Shown piece by piece: positions 45,540 through 54,559 of a DNA stretch of 64,000 bases. Position 1 is the first letter of the stretch. Every line of letters begins with the position of its first letter. Below the pieces are notes generated by a model that ran no database searches, was not told the DNA's origin, and saw only the letters and a program-made list of their open reading frames with translations. The position numbers and the translations under genes are program-made. The stretch spans positions 62,001 to 126,000 of the forward strand of contig NZ_SRHX01000003.1 of the NCBI RefSeq assembly GCF_004565475.1, given 5' to 3'. The stretch is from Lonepinella koalarum. GTDB taxonomy: Bacteria; Pseudomonadota; Gammaproteobacteria; Enterobacterales; Pasteurellaceae.

Positions 45540-45731
45540 CATCGCCACACGCACTAACAAATTCTGCCCCATACTTGTGGCGCGCATCACTAAATCGGTC
45601 GGTACTTTACCGTTCACCGCGGAATTGAGCATACGCACTAACTGCTGGCTAAAGAAAATCACCAACAGGATAAACAGAATCGCTATCTGACTTTTAAAAA
45701 TTTCTTTGGTTAAATATCGGTTTAAAATCAC
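45540..45731 (-). pseudogene. lptF: Truncated lptF 5' fragment
   Basis: Piece of the LPS-export permease LptF. From GTG 45731 the frame reads NRYLTKEIFKSQIAILFIL and VIFFSQQLVRMLNSAVNG, the conserved N terminus and first helix. After residue 48 it jumps (near 45588) to MRATSMGQNLLVRVAM, which resembles LptF about 50 residues further on, and at about 45540 it runs into antisense GH3 sequence. It thus has an internal deletion and no 3' part. LptF is essential, so an intact copy must lie elsewhere. Confidence 0.78.
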
Positions 45732-45888
45732 TATCTTGTTCTCGAGTTTTTGGGATTATCTTGAAATCAGGTATTCCCTAAGGAAAATAGGGGGTATTTT
45801 AACAGATAATCAAAGCGTGAGGAGATTTTGACAGTTTTTTGATTTTGGAAATAAGTAAATTTGTGAAGTAAAACGAGAAGAAAAAATT

Positions 45889-45922
45889 GCAAATGTGCGC
45901 CAAAATTTTGATGCACATTTGC
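45889..45922 (-). terminator. Terminator of the LacI-controlled dehydrogenase operon
   Basis: GCAAATGTGC / GCACATTTGC form a perfect 10-bp stem, and the loop contains a further palindrome, CAAAATTTTG. A TTTTTT run follows on the minus strand, 27 bases past the aldehyde dehydrogenase stop. Confidence 0.85.
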
Positions 45923-45948
45923 TAGTTTTGCCACGACAACCTTTATCT

Positions 45949-47397
45949 CTACAAGCCCCCCAGCGCCAAATACTTCATTTCCACATACTCATCAATGCCG
46001 TATTTCGAGCCTTCGCGCCCAAGTCCTGACTGTTTCACGCCGCCAAAAGGCGCGGCTTCATTTGAAATCAGCCCTGTGTTGATGCCAACCATTCCATATT
46101 CGAGCGCATCAGAAACTTGCACAATGGTTTTGATATTTTGGGCATAAAAATAAGACGCTAAGCCAAATTCGGTGTCGTTCGCATACTCAATCGCTTGCTC
46201 AATAGTGTCAAATTTAAACACGGGCGCAAGTGGGGCGAAAATTTCTTCTTTGGCAACCAGCATTTCGCTTGTGGCATTTTTGACAATAGTCGGCTCAAAA
46301 AACAGACTTTCACCGAGCCGTTTTCCGCCAGTAACCAGTTCTGCGCCTTTAGCGAGTGCATCATCAAGGTAGGCTTGCACTTTTGCAACCGCATTTTCAT
46401 CAATCAAAGGCCCGATCTGCACGCCATCATCTAAGCCGTTGCCGATGTTTAATTCACGCGTAGCATTGCTGAATTTTTCTACAAATTCATCATACACGCT
46501 CGATTGCACATAAAAACGATTCGCGCACACGCAAGTCTGCCCAGCATTGCGGAATTTTGACAAGATTGCGCCTTGCACGGCACTCTCAATATCCGCATCA
46601 TCAAACACAATAAAAGGCGCATTGCCGCCAAGTTCCAGTGAGACTTTTTTAATGGTACTGGCACACTGTTTCATTAGCGTTTTACCCACAGGGGTTGAAC
46701 CCGTAAAACTAAATTTTTTAACGCGATCATCAAACGTCAGCACTTCACCGATTTCACGCGCTGAACCCGTAATCACATTAAACACACCTTTGGGAATGCC
46801 TGCTTGCTCGGCTAACACCGCAAGCGCCAAAGCAGAATAAGGTGTTTGCGAAGCAGGGCGAATGATGAAAGTACAACCTGCCGCGAGCGCTGGTGCTGCT
46901 TTACGCGTAATCATTGCATTCGGGAAATTCCAAGGAGTAATCGCGGCACACACGCCGATCGGCTGTTTATTCACCACAATACGCTGAGTCGCACTCGGCG
47001 CAGGAATGGTATCGCCATACAGGCGCTTCGCTTCTTCCGCAAACCACTCAATATAGCTTGCGCCATAAGCGATTTCCCCTTTCGCTTCCGCCAGTGGCTT
47101 GCCCTGTTCAAGGGTGAGTAACAGCACTAAATCGTCTTGATGTTGCATAATCAGCTCAAACCAACGGCGCAATAAGTTTGCCCGTTCTTTGGCAGAACGC
47201 TTTTTCCATCTGTCAAACGCCTTACTCGCAGCCTTAACCGCTTCAAGCGCTTCATTTCTACCCATATTAGGAATTGTGCCGAGCAAGCGTTGATCCGCAG
47301 GATTCGTTACCGCAATGGTCGCGCCATTTTGTGCATCAAGCCAAAAGCCATTGATGTAGCATTTTGTTTGGAAAAGAGATGAATTTTTGAGTTTCAT
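45949..47397 (-). CDS. Succinate-semialdehyde dehydrogenase-type aldehyde dehydrogenase
   Basis: NAD(P)-linked oxidation of an aldehyde to its acid. The 482 residues are GabD-like: VTNPADQRLLGTIP, GVCAAITPWNFPNAMITRK, FTGSTPVGKTLM, the general base in ELGGNAPFIVFDDAD, catalytic Cys in GQTCVCANRFYVQ and FGGVKQSGLGREGSKYGIDEY. The double Cys (CVC) is typical of succinate-semialdehyde enzymes. It is last in an operon with an iron-type alcohol dehydrogenase and a permease, together forming an alcohol-aldehyde-acid route. Composition is GC-richer than core genes. Confidence 0.88.
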   Translation of the reverse strand: MKLKNSSLFQTKCYINGFWLDAQNGATIAVTNPADQRLLGTIPNMGRNEALEAVKAASKAFDRWKKRSAKERANLLRRWFELIMQHQDDLVLLLTLEQGKPLAEAKGEIAYGASYIEWFAEEAKRLYGDTIPAPSATQRIVVNKQPIGVCAAITPWNFPNAMITRKAAPALAAGCTFIIRPASQTPYSALALAVLAEQAGIPKGVFNVITGSAREIGEVLTFDDRVKKFSFTGSTPVGKTLMKQCASTIKKVSLELGGNAPFIVFDDADIESAVQGAILSKFRNAGQTCVCANRFYVQSSVYDEFVEKFSNATRELNIGNGLDDGVQIGPLIDENAVAKVQAYLDDALAKGAELVTGGKRLGESLFFEPTIVKNATSEMLVAKEEIFAPLAPVFKFDTIEQAIEYANDTEFGLASYFYAQNIKTIVQVSDALEYGMVGINTGLISNEAAPFGGVKQSGLGREGSKYGIDEYVEMKYLALGGL

Positions 47398-47412
47398 TGT
47401 ATATTCCTTGTC

Positions 47413-48606
47413 TTAAATAAAGCCTTTGCCATTGAAAGCGGATTGATAAATCGCCTGTATATCTTGCAAAGAGAGTAGCATAGGGCTGCGTTGCAATAAA
47501 CGTGTTTGTTTAATCGCATCGTTACTTAAAGCGTCTAATGCGTCTTGTGGAATATTAAAATCTTGCAATGTGGCTGGAATGCTGACTGTATTAACCAGTT
47601 CTTTTAAGGCAATAATACATTTTTTTGATGCTTCTTCGGCGGATAAATTCGCCACATCAAAGCCCATTGCTTGGTAAATATCCTTTAATTTTTCGGCGCA
47701 CGCTGAGCGGATATAGCCCATTACATAGTAGAGCAACACCGCATTTGATTCGCCGTGTGCAATATGAAATTGCCCACCTAACGGATAAGCTAACGCGTGT
47801 ACGGCGGCACAACCTGCATTAAAAAAAGCAAGTCCTGCTAAATAGCTGCCGTAACTCATATCGATTCTTGCTTGGCGATCGTTGCCATTTTTCACGGCTT
47901 TATCCAGCGATCGAGCGATCAATTTGATGGCTTGTAACGATAATCCTTCGCTAATCGGCGTGGCATTGACTGAAACATAAGCTTCAATGGCGTGCGTGAG
48001 TGCATCAATGCCTGTAGCAGCAGTTACTCGTGCTGGCACAGAGACCGTTAATTGTGGATCGACAATTACCGAATCGGCTAATAAATAATCGTGCACCACC
48101 ACATCTTTACTGCTAGCTAACGATAAGACGGAAATATTGGTTACTTCCGAGCCTGTTCCTGCTGTAGTCGGGATCATAATTTTAGCTAAGCCTTGAGATG
48201 AGAGTATTTTCAAGCCTGTGAGATTAAGATAATCCGCCACATTGCCGTCTTGTGTCGCAAGCACTGCCACCAGTTTAGCTAAATCTAACGCACTGCCTCC
48301 CCCCAGTCCGATGACCAAATCTGCATTTTGCTGACGTGCAAATTGCACCAGCTTTTCTGCCACCGCAAGCGGTGGCTCAGCCACCACATCGCTATTTACT
48401 ACAGAGCTTACGCCAATTTGTTGCAGTGTATCGACAATTTGCTTGGTTAAACCACTTTGCGCTAAAAAAGGATCGGTAATAATCAGCACATTTTTTGCCC
48501 CAAGGCGTGCCACTTCATCGGGTAATACGCTTAAACAGCCCCAACCGTGAAAATTTCTTGTGGTAAATGTGGTTCTAAGTACGAGAGATTCAGTTGCATT
48601 AGTCAT
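47413..48606 (-). CDS. Iron-containing alcohol dehydrogenase
   Basis: Group III alcohol dehydrogenase, 397 residues. NAD binding segments are VIGLGGGSALDLAKLVAVL and IPTTAGTGSEVTNISVLS. Metal ligands are expected in DALTHAIEAYVS, AVHALAYPLGGQFHIAHGESNAVLL (His residues). It fits enzymes for 1,3-propanediol, lactaldehyde or 4-hydroxybutyrate; the neighbouring succinate-semialdehyde-type gene makes 4-hydroxybutyrate an attractive but unproven substrate. Its start overlaps the permease stop by 8 bp and it ends 15 bases before the aldehyde dehydrogenase. Confidence 0.88.
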   Translation of the reverse strand: MTNATESLVLRTTFTTRNFHGWGCLSVLPDEVARLGAKNVLIITDPFLAQSGLTKQIVDTLQQIGVSSVVNSDVVAEPPLAVAEKLVQFARQQNADLVIGLGGGSALDLAKLVAVLATQDGNVADYLNLTGLKILSSQGLAKIMIPTTAGTGSEVTNISVLSLASSKDVVVHDYLLADSVIVDPQLTVSVPARVTAATGIDALTHAIEAYVSVNATPISEGLSLQAIKLIARSLDKAVKNGNDRQARIDMSYGSYLAGLAFFNAGCAAVHALAYPLGGQFHIAHGESNAVLLYYVMGYIRSACAEKLKDIYQAMGFDVANLSAEEASKKCIIALKELVNTVSIPATLQDFNIPQDALDALSNDAIKQTRLLQRSPMLLSLQDIQAIYQSAFNGKGFI

Positions 48607-50005
48607 TGTGTTCTTCCTTCAGTTGTTTATCGTGATCTTTGGTGAAAGTATAGTCCACTTCACCACGGAAAAAGTCTTTGCCATAAATCAATAAGCAGAG
48701 AATAATCCCGGCAGCAAATGCCCAAGCTGCACCTTGCATACATAAAATTGATGCCACAATGCCAGCAATACCTAAATCTTTGCCACTTTTGGCTTCTAAC
48801 ACACCAATTTTCATATTCACATAGCCTTGAATTAACAAGGTTAAAGCCAGTGCCACGCCCAGAATCGGTTGAACAAGGCTGACAATCGGCATTAATAACA
48901 ACCCTGTATTTGTCCCCCAACGGAAAGAACCGATACCGCCGAAAAAGGAATCCATCGCTTTACGTCCTTTTTTCCAACGTTCGATCATCACCACTTGCAT
49001 TGCTGACCAAATCGGGCCACACATCGTAACATCAGGGCCAATAATGCTCATCACCGTATTACGTCCACCAAAAATTAAATGCGCACGGCTTGATTTATAT
49101 TCCACTTTTTCATCCGCACGCTGTTTCTGACCGTCTGCAATTAACGCTTTATTTTGCAAAATATCGCCGAACAACACAATGTAAGTGGCAAGCACAGTAG
49201 GAATGGCAGAAAGATACATTGCAAGTGGTGGAAAACCAACGCCAAACACCGTGTATTCATTCCATAAGGTTTTAAAATCAGGGTGCGAAAATTCCCATTT
49301 AATCGTAGGCCAGCTTGCTTCACCAAACAGTGGCGCAATCAGCACGGCTAAAATAATAATCGGGAAAATCCCCAATTTGCCCAAAACACTAAAAAACGGA
49401 TATTTCGTTTGTAACTGGGCAAAATGCGTGGAATAAAGCAGATAAAAGCCAATCCCCACTGCAATACTAATTGACCAAGGGAAGCTTTCAAAGCGTCCGC
49501 CCACTTTAAAAATCGAGATAATCGCCGCAAAGCCTGCGCCAATAATAATGCCTGATTTAATCGCAGACGGAATAACTTGCACGATTTTAGACGCGAGTTT
49601 GGTTGTGCCTAAAAAGATCGAAAACAATCCGAGCATCATTTGAAAGGCAATCAGTGAATGGATTCGCTCAGGGCCTTCGGGGAATTGCTGGCAGTAAACC
49701 ATAATTAGCGGAATGGCTGGGGTAATCCACCCTGGCACGCAAGGATCGCCCAATAAATGGTGTGCTAAATAAAACAAGCCATTTAACACCACAATCGCAA
49801 GTGCGACTTCAAACGGCATACCTAATAATTGCGTTAATAAGGGGATCGCCGCAAGATCGACCGCACACATCAGCAAGCCTTGCAAATAATCGGGCCATTC
49901 AAAGCGATAATGAATAAAAGGTAAGCGAATTTGAAATGGGCCACAAGGGATATAAGGGGAGACTTCGCCGTCTTGGCGTGTTTTCCACGTATTGAATAGT
50001 TTCAT
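48599..50005 (-). CDS. Putative permease, DUF3360-like
   Basis: Polytopic inner-membrane protein, 468 residues from ATG 50005 (TTGGAGAGAAAT before it; a longer frame from 50038 has no ribosome site). About 10-12 hydrophobic segments are seen, with motifs GDPCVPGWITPAIPLIMVYC, SAIKSGIIIGAGFAAIISIFK and GPDVTMCGPIWSAMQVVMIERW reminiscent of NCS2-type transporters and the DUF3360 family. No transported substrate is established to my knowledge. First structural gene behind the LacI operators, so it probably imports the operon's inducing substrate. Confidence 0.75.
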   Translation of the reverse strand: MKLFNTWKTRQDGEVSPYIPCGPFQIRLPFIHYRFEWPDYLQGLLMCAVDLAAIPLLTQLLGMPFEVALAIVVLNGLFYLAHHLLGDPCVPGWITPAIPLIMVYCQQFPEGPERIHSLIAFQMMLGLFSIFLGTTKLASKIVQVIPSAIKSGIIIGAGFAAIISIFKVGGRFESFPWSISIAVGIGFYLLYSTHFAQLQTKYPFFSVLGKLGIFPIIILAVLIAPLFGEASWPTIKWEFSHPDFKTLWNEYTVFGVGFPPLAMYLSAIPTVLATYIVLFGDILQNKALIADGQKQRADEKVEYKSSRAHLIFGGRNTVMSIIGPDVTMCGPIWSAMQVVMIERWKKGRKAMDSFFGGIGSFRWGTNTGLLLMPIVSLVQPILGVALALTLLIQGYVNMKIGVLEAKSGKDLGIAGIVASILCMQGAAWAFAAGIILCLLIYGKDFFRGEVDYTFTKDHDKQLKEEHND

Positions 50006-50105
50006 ATTTCTCTCCAAACATACAAAGTATGCGAACAAACAGAATGAATGGAATGGTGTAACAATACCGCACGTTACATCGGTTAAAACAGCTTAAGACA
50101 TAAAA

Positions 50106-50141
50106 ATGAATACGTAATCATATTTATGAATACGTATTCAT
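50106..50141. promoter_or_regulatory. Twin LacI-type operators
   Basis: ATGAATACGTATTCAT (50126-50141) is a perfect 16-bp palindrome with the central CG usual for LacI-family operators. ATGAATACGTAATCAT (50106-50121) is a near-perfect second copy. Centres are 20 bp apart, about two helical turns, so two repressor dimers could sit on one DNA face. They lie between the regulator stop and the permease start. Confidence 0.82.
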
Positions 50142-50185
50142 TTTAGAAGTAAAAAAGAAAAGATCAACAATTTTTTAACAAAAGA

Positions 50186-51187
50186 TCAGATTTTTTGCGT
50201 TGAACCACGCAAAAAGAGTGAAACGGGCAGGGTGATTCTAAAGTCATCTTGTGCATTCGGTTCAGTTTCGATCATCTCAATCAATTTTTTGATCGCCATT
50301 AACCCCAAACAAAGATTATCTTTATTGCCTACAGTGGTGAGCTGGATTAAGTGATTTTGGCTAAGTTCCACATTATCAATGCCAATCACGCTAATATCTT
50401 GTGGGACTTTAAGCCCCAAAGAGACTAACACATCCATTGCGTCAATCGCAATTGCATCGGTTGCGGCACAAATGGCAGTGGGTAGTTTACCTGATTGATG
50501 TAGGCGTTGTAGTAGTTTTTTCAGATCGGGACGATCGAGATGTTTATAGTTAATGGAACGTACCTTAATCTCCTGTTTTTTCAACTGTTTTAAGCCCTGT
50601 TTAAAACCTAAAAAACGATTTTTAAAGGTACTGACAATATCCGATGCGCCAATCCATAAAATATCTTTATGACCATAATCCAGCAAATGTTGCAACGCTT
50701 GAACGCCTGCAGCAAAATTATCAATTTCAACAAACTGCCCCACGTTATTATGGCGGCGATTAAAGCTAACAAAAGGCAAGCCCAGTTTTTGTAACTGTTC
50801 AACAATAGGATCATTGAGCAAGACACAGGACATAATTAGCCCATCAATTTTATGACTTAACGCCAATTCATAAATGCTTTTAGCATTTTCAACGGTCGAA
50901 AAATGCACGTTCACTTTATAACCAAGCGATGTGGCATAATTGACAATATGCGTTGTGGTATCCACATAAAAGGGATTAGATAAAGGGCCTGAAATCAAGG
51001 AAATAGCATAGGTTTTTTTGGAAACCAAACTTCTTGCATTGGCATCGGGTATATAGCCTAGCTCATCTATCGCTTTTAAGATTTTTTCACGCGTTTTCTC
51101 TTTGACAAGCTCAGGATAATTCAGCACGCGCGACACGGTTGCCTGCGAAACCCCTGCTTTTTTGGCGACATCTTTAGATGATGGCAT
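50186..51187 (-). CDS. LacI family transcriptional regulator
   Basis: 333 residues. The N-terminal helix-turn-helix with hinge is textbook LacI: [52 protein letters not shown]. The sensor domain follows ([85 protein letters not shown]). It lies upstream of the permease operon on the same strand with two operators between, so local repression relieved by a substrate is expected. The effector is unknown. Confidence 0.92.
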   Translation of the reverse strand: [333 protein letters not shown]

Positions 51188-51843
51188 AACTATTCCTACC
51201 CGATTATTCCTACAGATAACGAAAAAATGCTAGAATGAGTACAATTTGCGTAACAATTTTGTTTTTGCGTTACGCTAAAATGTGCGCCCATTTTTTCAGT
51301 GCAATTTACAAAATTCCTGAAAAATTAAGGCGCATCATACCTTTTTTTGCTATTTTTGACTATGAAAAAATCACAGGAGTAATGATGCAATTTAGCTTAA
51401 ACACGCGAGCAATCACAAGTCAAACAAGTGATATTGTGGAATTTCTAATAATTGATGCGGTATATATAAGCAAATTAAGGTAGGCATCAGGATAAAGTAG
51501 CTTCCCGGCGGTGGCGATTTGATTAGGCGTGACAACATACTCACGGTTGCAATAATCAAGCACCGAAAAATCAGGAAATTAATGACATTTTATATTTACT
51601 TTATGATTAGATAGATAAAGAAAATACTATCATTCATAATGTCAAATCACAAATTTAAGATGGAAATGAAATGCTTACACGCTTTTTTAGATTAAAAAAC
51701 AACCAATATGCTTTTCTTTATATCAATATGTTTTCTCTTTCAGCGATTGATTTCGTTGTATAAAAAGATTACTTGAATTGTACAAAATAAAACCATTATA
51801 CTTCGTTTTAGATGATAAAAATTAATCAATAACGGAGCAAAAT
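51188..51843. other. 656-bp intergenic region with possible gene debris
   Basis: No intact gene was seen. On the minus strand, from about 51572 to 51418, an open stretch without start reads PDFSVLDYCNREYVVTP and NQIATAGKLLYPDAYLNLL; its composition looks coding, but I cannot name it. A plus-strand 82-codon frame at 51235 and a 30-codon frame at 51671 have no support. The last 70 bp before the NmrA-like gene hold its ribosome site AACGGAGC. Confidence 0.35.
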
Positions 51844-52803
51844 ATGAAATATTTAGTTACAGGTGCAGATGGTAAATTAGCAGGACGTGTTGCGGAAATT
51901 ATGTTAGAAAAAGTCAGTGGTAACGACTTGATTTTTACGGTGCCTAATTTGGCACGATTAAATTCGGAAAAACGGGCTAAATGGGAAGCTCAAGGCGTGA
52001 TGGTACTTGAAGCGAATTATGACAATCAAGAGCAAATGATGGAAGTCTTTTCAAAGGCAAACCGCATATTCTTTATTTCCAGTATCCTTAATGGTCCAAA
52101 ACGTGTGGAGCAACATCGCAAAGTGATTACTGCTTGTGTGGCTGCCAAAGTGCAACACGTTACTTATACATCGTTTTTTGGTGCGAACCGAGAGGGCTAT
52201 AATCAGTATGTATTGCCTGATCACCGTGCCACTGAAAAAATGTTGAAAGAAAGTGGTTTGACCTATAACATTATGCGTAACAATTTGTATATGGAAAACT
52301 ATCTCACTACATCTGTGATGTTAGCCATGTTAAGCAACAATGTATGGGGAAGCAATGCTGGTGAAGGCAAAGTCAGCTGTATTTGCAAAGATGATAGTGC
52401 GGAATGTGGAGCAGCGTTGTTATTGGGCAAAGGTGAGCCGAATAAAGATTACGATTTAACCTGTTCGGAAGCACTTAGTCAGCGTGAGATGTGCGAAATG
52501 ATTGCCGAAAAATCAGGCATTCCTTTTGTGTATAAAGCGATGAATGATGCAGAATTTTTGGCTTACTTGCAAGCCTTGCATATTCCAGAAACTACCGATG
52601 GTGATTTCTCAAAATCCCCACTACCATTTTGTAGCAACGATATGGTGACCAACGAAGGCGGTATTGCCGAAGGTCAAATGGGGATTGTAACACACGATGT
52701 GGAAAAATTAACAGGACATAAACCACGTGAAGTACGTGATTTGCTTGATGAATATAGCTATGTATGGAAAAACAAAGTGAGCCACTGGCGAGATCTGTAT
52801 TAG
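51844..52803 (+). CDS. NmrA-like NAD(P)-binding protein
   Basis: 319-residue atypical short-chain dehydrogenase. The N-terminal Rossmann motif reads VTGADGKLAGRVAE (GxxGxxG in a variant form), followed by FISSILNGPKRVEQHRKVITACVAAKVQHVTYTSFFGA and a DHRATEKMLKESGLTYNIMRNNLYMENYL segment typical of NmrA/QOR2 relatives. These act as quinone reductases or redox sensors; the reaction here is unknown. It stands alone with GGAGCAAAAT before the ATG and a strong hairpin behind it. An uptake core follows the stop (52806). Confidence 0.82.
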   Translation: MKYLVTGADGKLAGRVAEIMLEKVSGNDLIFTVPNLARLNSEKRAKWEAQGVMVLEANYDNQEQMMEVFSKANRIFFISSILNGPKRVEQHRKVITACVAAKVQHVTYTSFFGANREGYNQYVLPDHRATEKMLKESGLTYNIMRNNLYMENYLTTSVMLAMLSNNVWGSNAGEGKVSCICKDDSAECGAALLLGKGEPNKDYDLTCSEALSQREMCEMIAEKSGIPFVYKAMNDAEFLAYLQALHIPETTDGDFSKSPLPFCSNDMVTNEGGIAEGQMGIVTHDVEKLTGHKPREVRDLLDEYSYVWKNKVSHWRDLY

Positions 52804-52860
52804 AAAAGTGCGGTAGTTTTTTATTGTTTTTTGGCTAGTTATATATGATATAACCTTGTT

Positions 52861-52895
52861 TAATGCTGTGAATATGCACAATATTCACAGCATTA
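52861..52895. terminator. Bidirectional terminator NmrA-like gene / ABC pair
   Basis: A perfect 15-bp stem TAATGCTGTGAATAT / ATATTCACAGCATTA lies over a 5-base loop between convergent genes. T runs are weak on both sides. Confidence 0.75.
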
Positions 52896-52900
52896 TATAT

Positions 52901-54559
52901 TTACGACACTCGCCCATTCTCAATATGAATCACCTGATCGCAAATTTGCATGGTTGAGGTTCGGTGGCTGACTAAGATAATTAATTTCTCTTGTTTTACT
53001 TTAAGTAATGCCTGTAAAACCATGGCTTCATTTAAGCTATCTAAGTTACTTGTAGGTTCATCAAGTAAAATAATTGGGGCATTATGTAAGAAGGCTCGGG
53101 CAATGCCAATGCGTTGTTTTTCACCGTCTGATAGGCTGTTACCCAATTCGGTAATTTTCGTTTCATAGCCTTCAGGTAAGCTCATAATAAAGTCATGAAT
53201 AGATGCTTTTTTAGCCGCTTCAATAACCTGTTGTTGGCTGGCATGGCGTTTTGCCATGATAATATTTTCATAAATACTTTCATTGAAAATATAGGTTTGT
53301 TGCGTAATGTATGCCATATTTTCACGTAAACTTTGAGTGTTGATTTGGGTTAAATCTATGCCATTGATTTGAATATGACCAGATTGTGGATCGTAAAAAC
53401 GCATTAGCAGTTTCAACAAAGTGCTTTTACCACTGCCACTACGTCCGTGAATACCTAAAATTTGCCCTTTATTTAAGCTGAGATTGATGTTAGACAGAAT
53501 CTGTTCATCAGCATAAGCAAAATGAAGACCTGTAACGTTGATTTGTTCAATTTTTGCTAAATTTACACCGCACTTTACATCGTCTAGTACAGGTTTTTCA
53601 TGCAGTAAACCCAGTACTCGTTCACCGCTGGCAAGGGTTTGTAATAAATTATTGGAAAGATTACTTAATGCAATTACAGGACCATAGCTTGACATCAGTA
53701 GAATAACGGCAATCAGTAAGCCACTGAAATCAATTTGTTGATAATAGAATAAAATTAATCCAGTCGCTAAGATCAACATATTAAACAATGAAACTGCTAT
53801 TTCTGTATAGGCACGCACTTTAGATTCTTGTGCTTTTATGCGGAAAAAGGCTTGATCGATGGCTTGGCTACGTTGATTAATTTGTGCTAACCGCTGGTCT
53901 TCATAACCAAATAATTGGATTTCTTTCATGCCACGAATGCTGTCAAGAAAATAATCATTCATTTCACCGACTAATTCACGGTATTTTCTACCTTCATCAC
54001 GAGCCATGGCAGTGGTAATGGTTGGTAGAATAAAGCCAATGGTGAGATAGGCAAGCAAAGCGATTAAGACAAACCAAACAGAAATAGCCCCAAATACCAT
54101 GAGTAAAATCGCCGATGTTAAAATAGCAATAGCAATAGGTGCTATGGTGTGAGCGTAAAATACTTCCAGTAATTCAATATCATTGGTGACTAATGATAAT
54201 AATTGCCCTGATGGTTTTTGTTGTAATTTATCAAAAGCCAATCGGCGTAGGGCGGTGAAGACTTTATCACGCAATAGTGCTAATAATTTAAAGGCAATGT
54301 AATGCCCTGACATTTGTTCTAAATAACGTAGGATACCACGAGCGATAGCCAGTACAATCAGTGCGGTAAGAATTTGGCTAAAAGTAAAGTGAGTGGCAAA
54401 ACCTGCTAGATTCACTAATCCGATTGCTCCCAACACAATAATAAAAATCGCCGCAAGGAAGCCAAGCGTTCCCATAATAATGGTGAAACTCATAATATGA
54501 GCTAATGGTGTGACTAATTTGAGCAAATGCCACATGATGATAAATCCATTTTTACGCAT
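52901..54559 (-). CDS. CydC-like ABC permease-ATPase
   Basis: 552-residue half-transporter with six helices followed by an ATPase (Walker A GRSGSGKS, TYIFNESIYENI, signature SLSDGEKQRIGIARAFL with Asp in place of Gly, Walker B PIILLDEPTSNLD, switch VSHRTSTM). It overlaps its upstream partner by 8 bp. The pair resembles CydDC thiol exporters needed for cytochrome bd assembly, but a second Haemophilus pair of this type also exists with no known job, so the assignment is to the family only. Uptake core at 53567. Confidence 0.82.
   Translation of the reverse strand: MRKNGFIIMWHLLKLVTPLAHIMSFTIIMGTLGFLAAIFIIVLGAIGLVNLAGFATHFTFSQILTALIVLAIARGILRYLEQMSGHYIAFKLLALLRDKVFTALRRLAFDKLQQKPSGQLLSLVTNDIELLEVFYAHTIAPIAIAILTSAILLMVFGAISVWFVLIALLAYLTIGFILPTITTAMARDEGRKYRELVGEMNDYFLDSIRGMKEIQLFGYEDQRLAQINQRSQAIDQAFFRIKAQESKVRAYTEIAVSLFNMLILATGLILFYYQQIDFSGLLIAVILLMSSYGPVIALSNLSNNLLQTLASGERVLGLLHEKPVLDDVKCGVNLAKIEQINVTGLHFAYADEQILSNINLSLNKGQILGIHGRSGSGKSTLLKLLMRFYDPQSGHIQINGIDLTQINTQSLRENMAYITQQTYIFNESIYENIIMAKRHASQQQVIEAAKKASIHDFIMSLPEGYETKITELGNSLSDGEKQRIGIARAFLHNAPIILLDEPTSNLDSLNEAMVLQALLKVKQEKLIILVSHRTSTMQICDQVIHIENGRVS

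Noticed and set aside
45003-45690. Two separate small hypothetical genes
   Set aside because: Their products are consecutive pieces of one GH3 enzyme in different frames, so they are parts of a pseudogene.
44549-45731. Insertion sequence remains causing the GH3/lptF break
   Set aside because: No transposase-like sequence or terminal inverted repeats were seen around the junction.
51235-51483. 82-codon plus-strand open frame behind the LacI gene
   Set aside because: No good ribosome site, unlike any family I know, and overlaps the more protein-like minus-strand stretch at 51418-51572.
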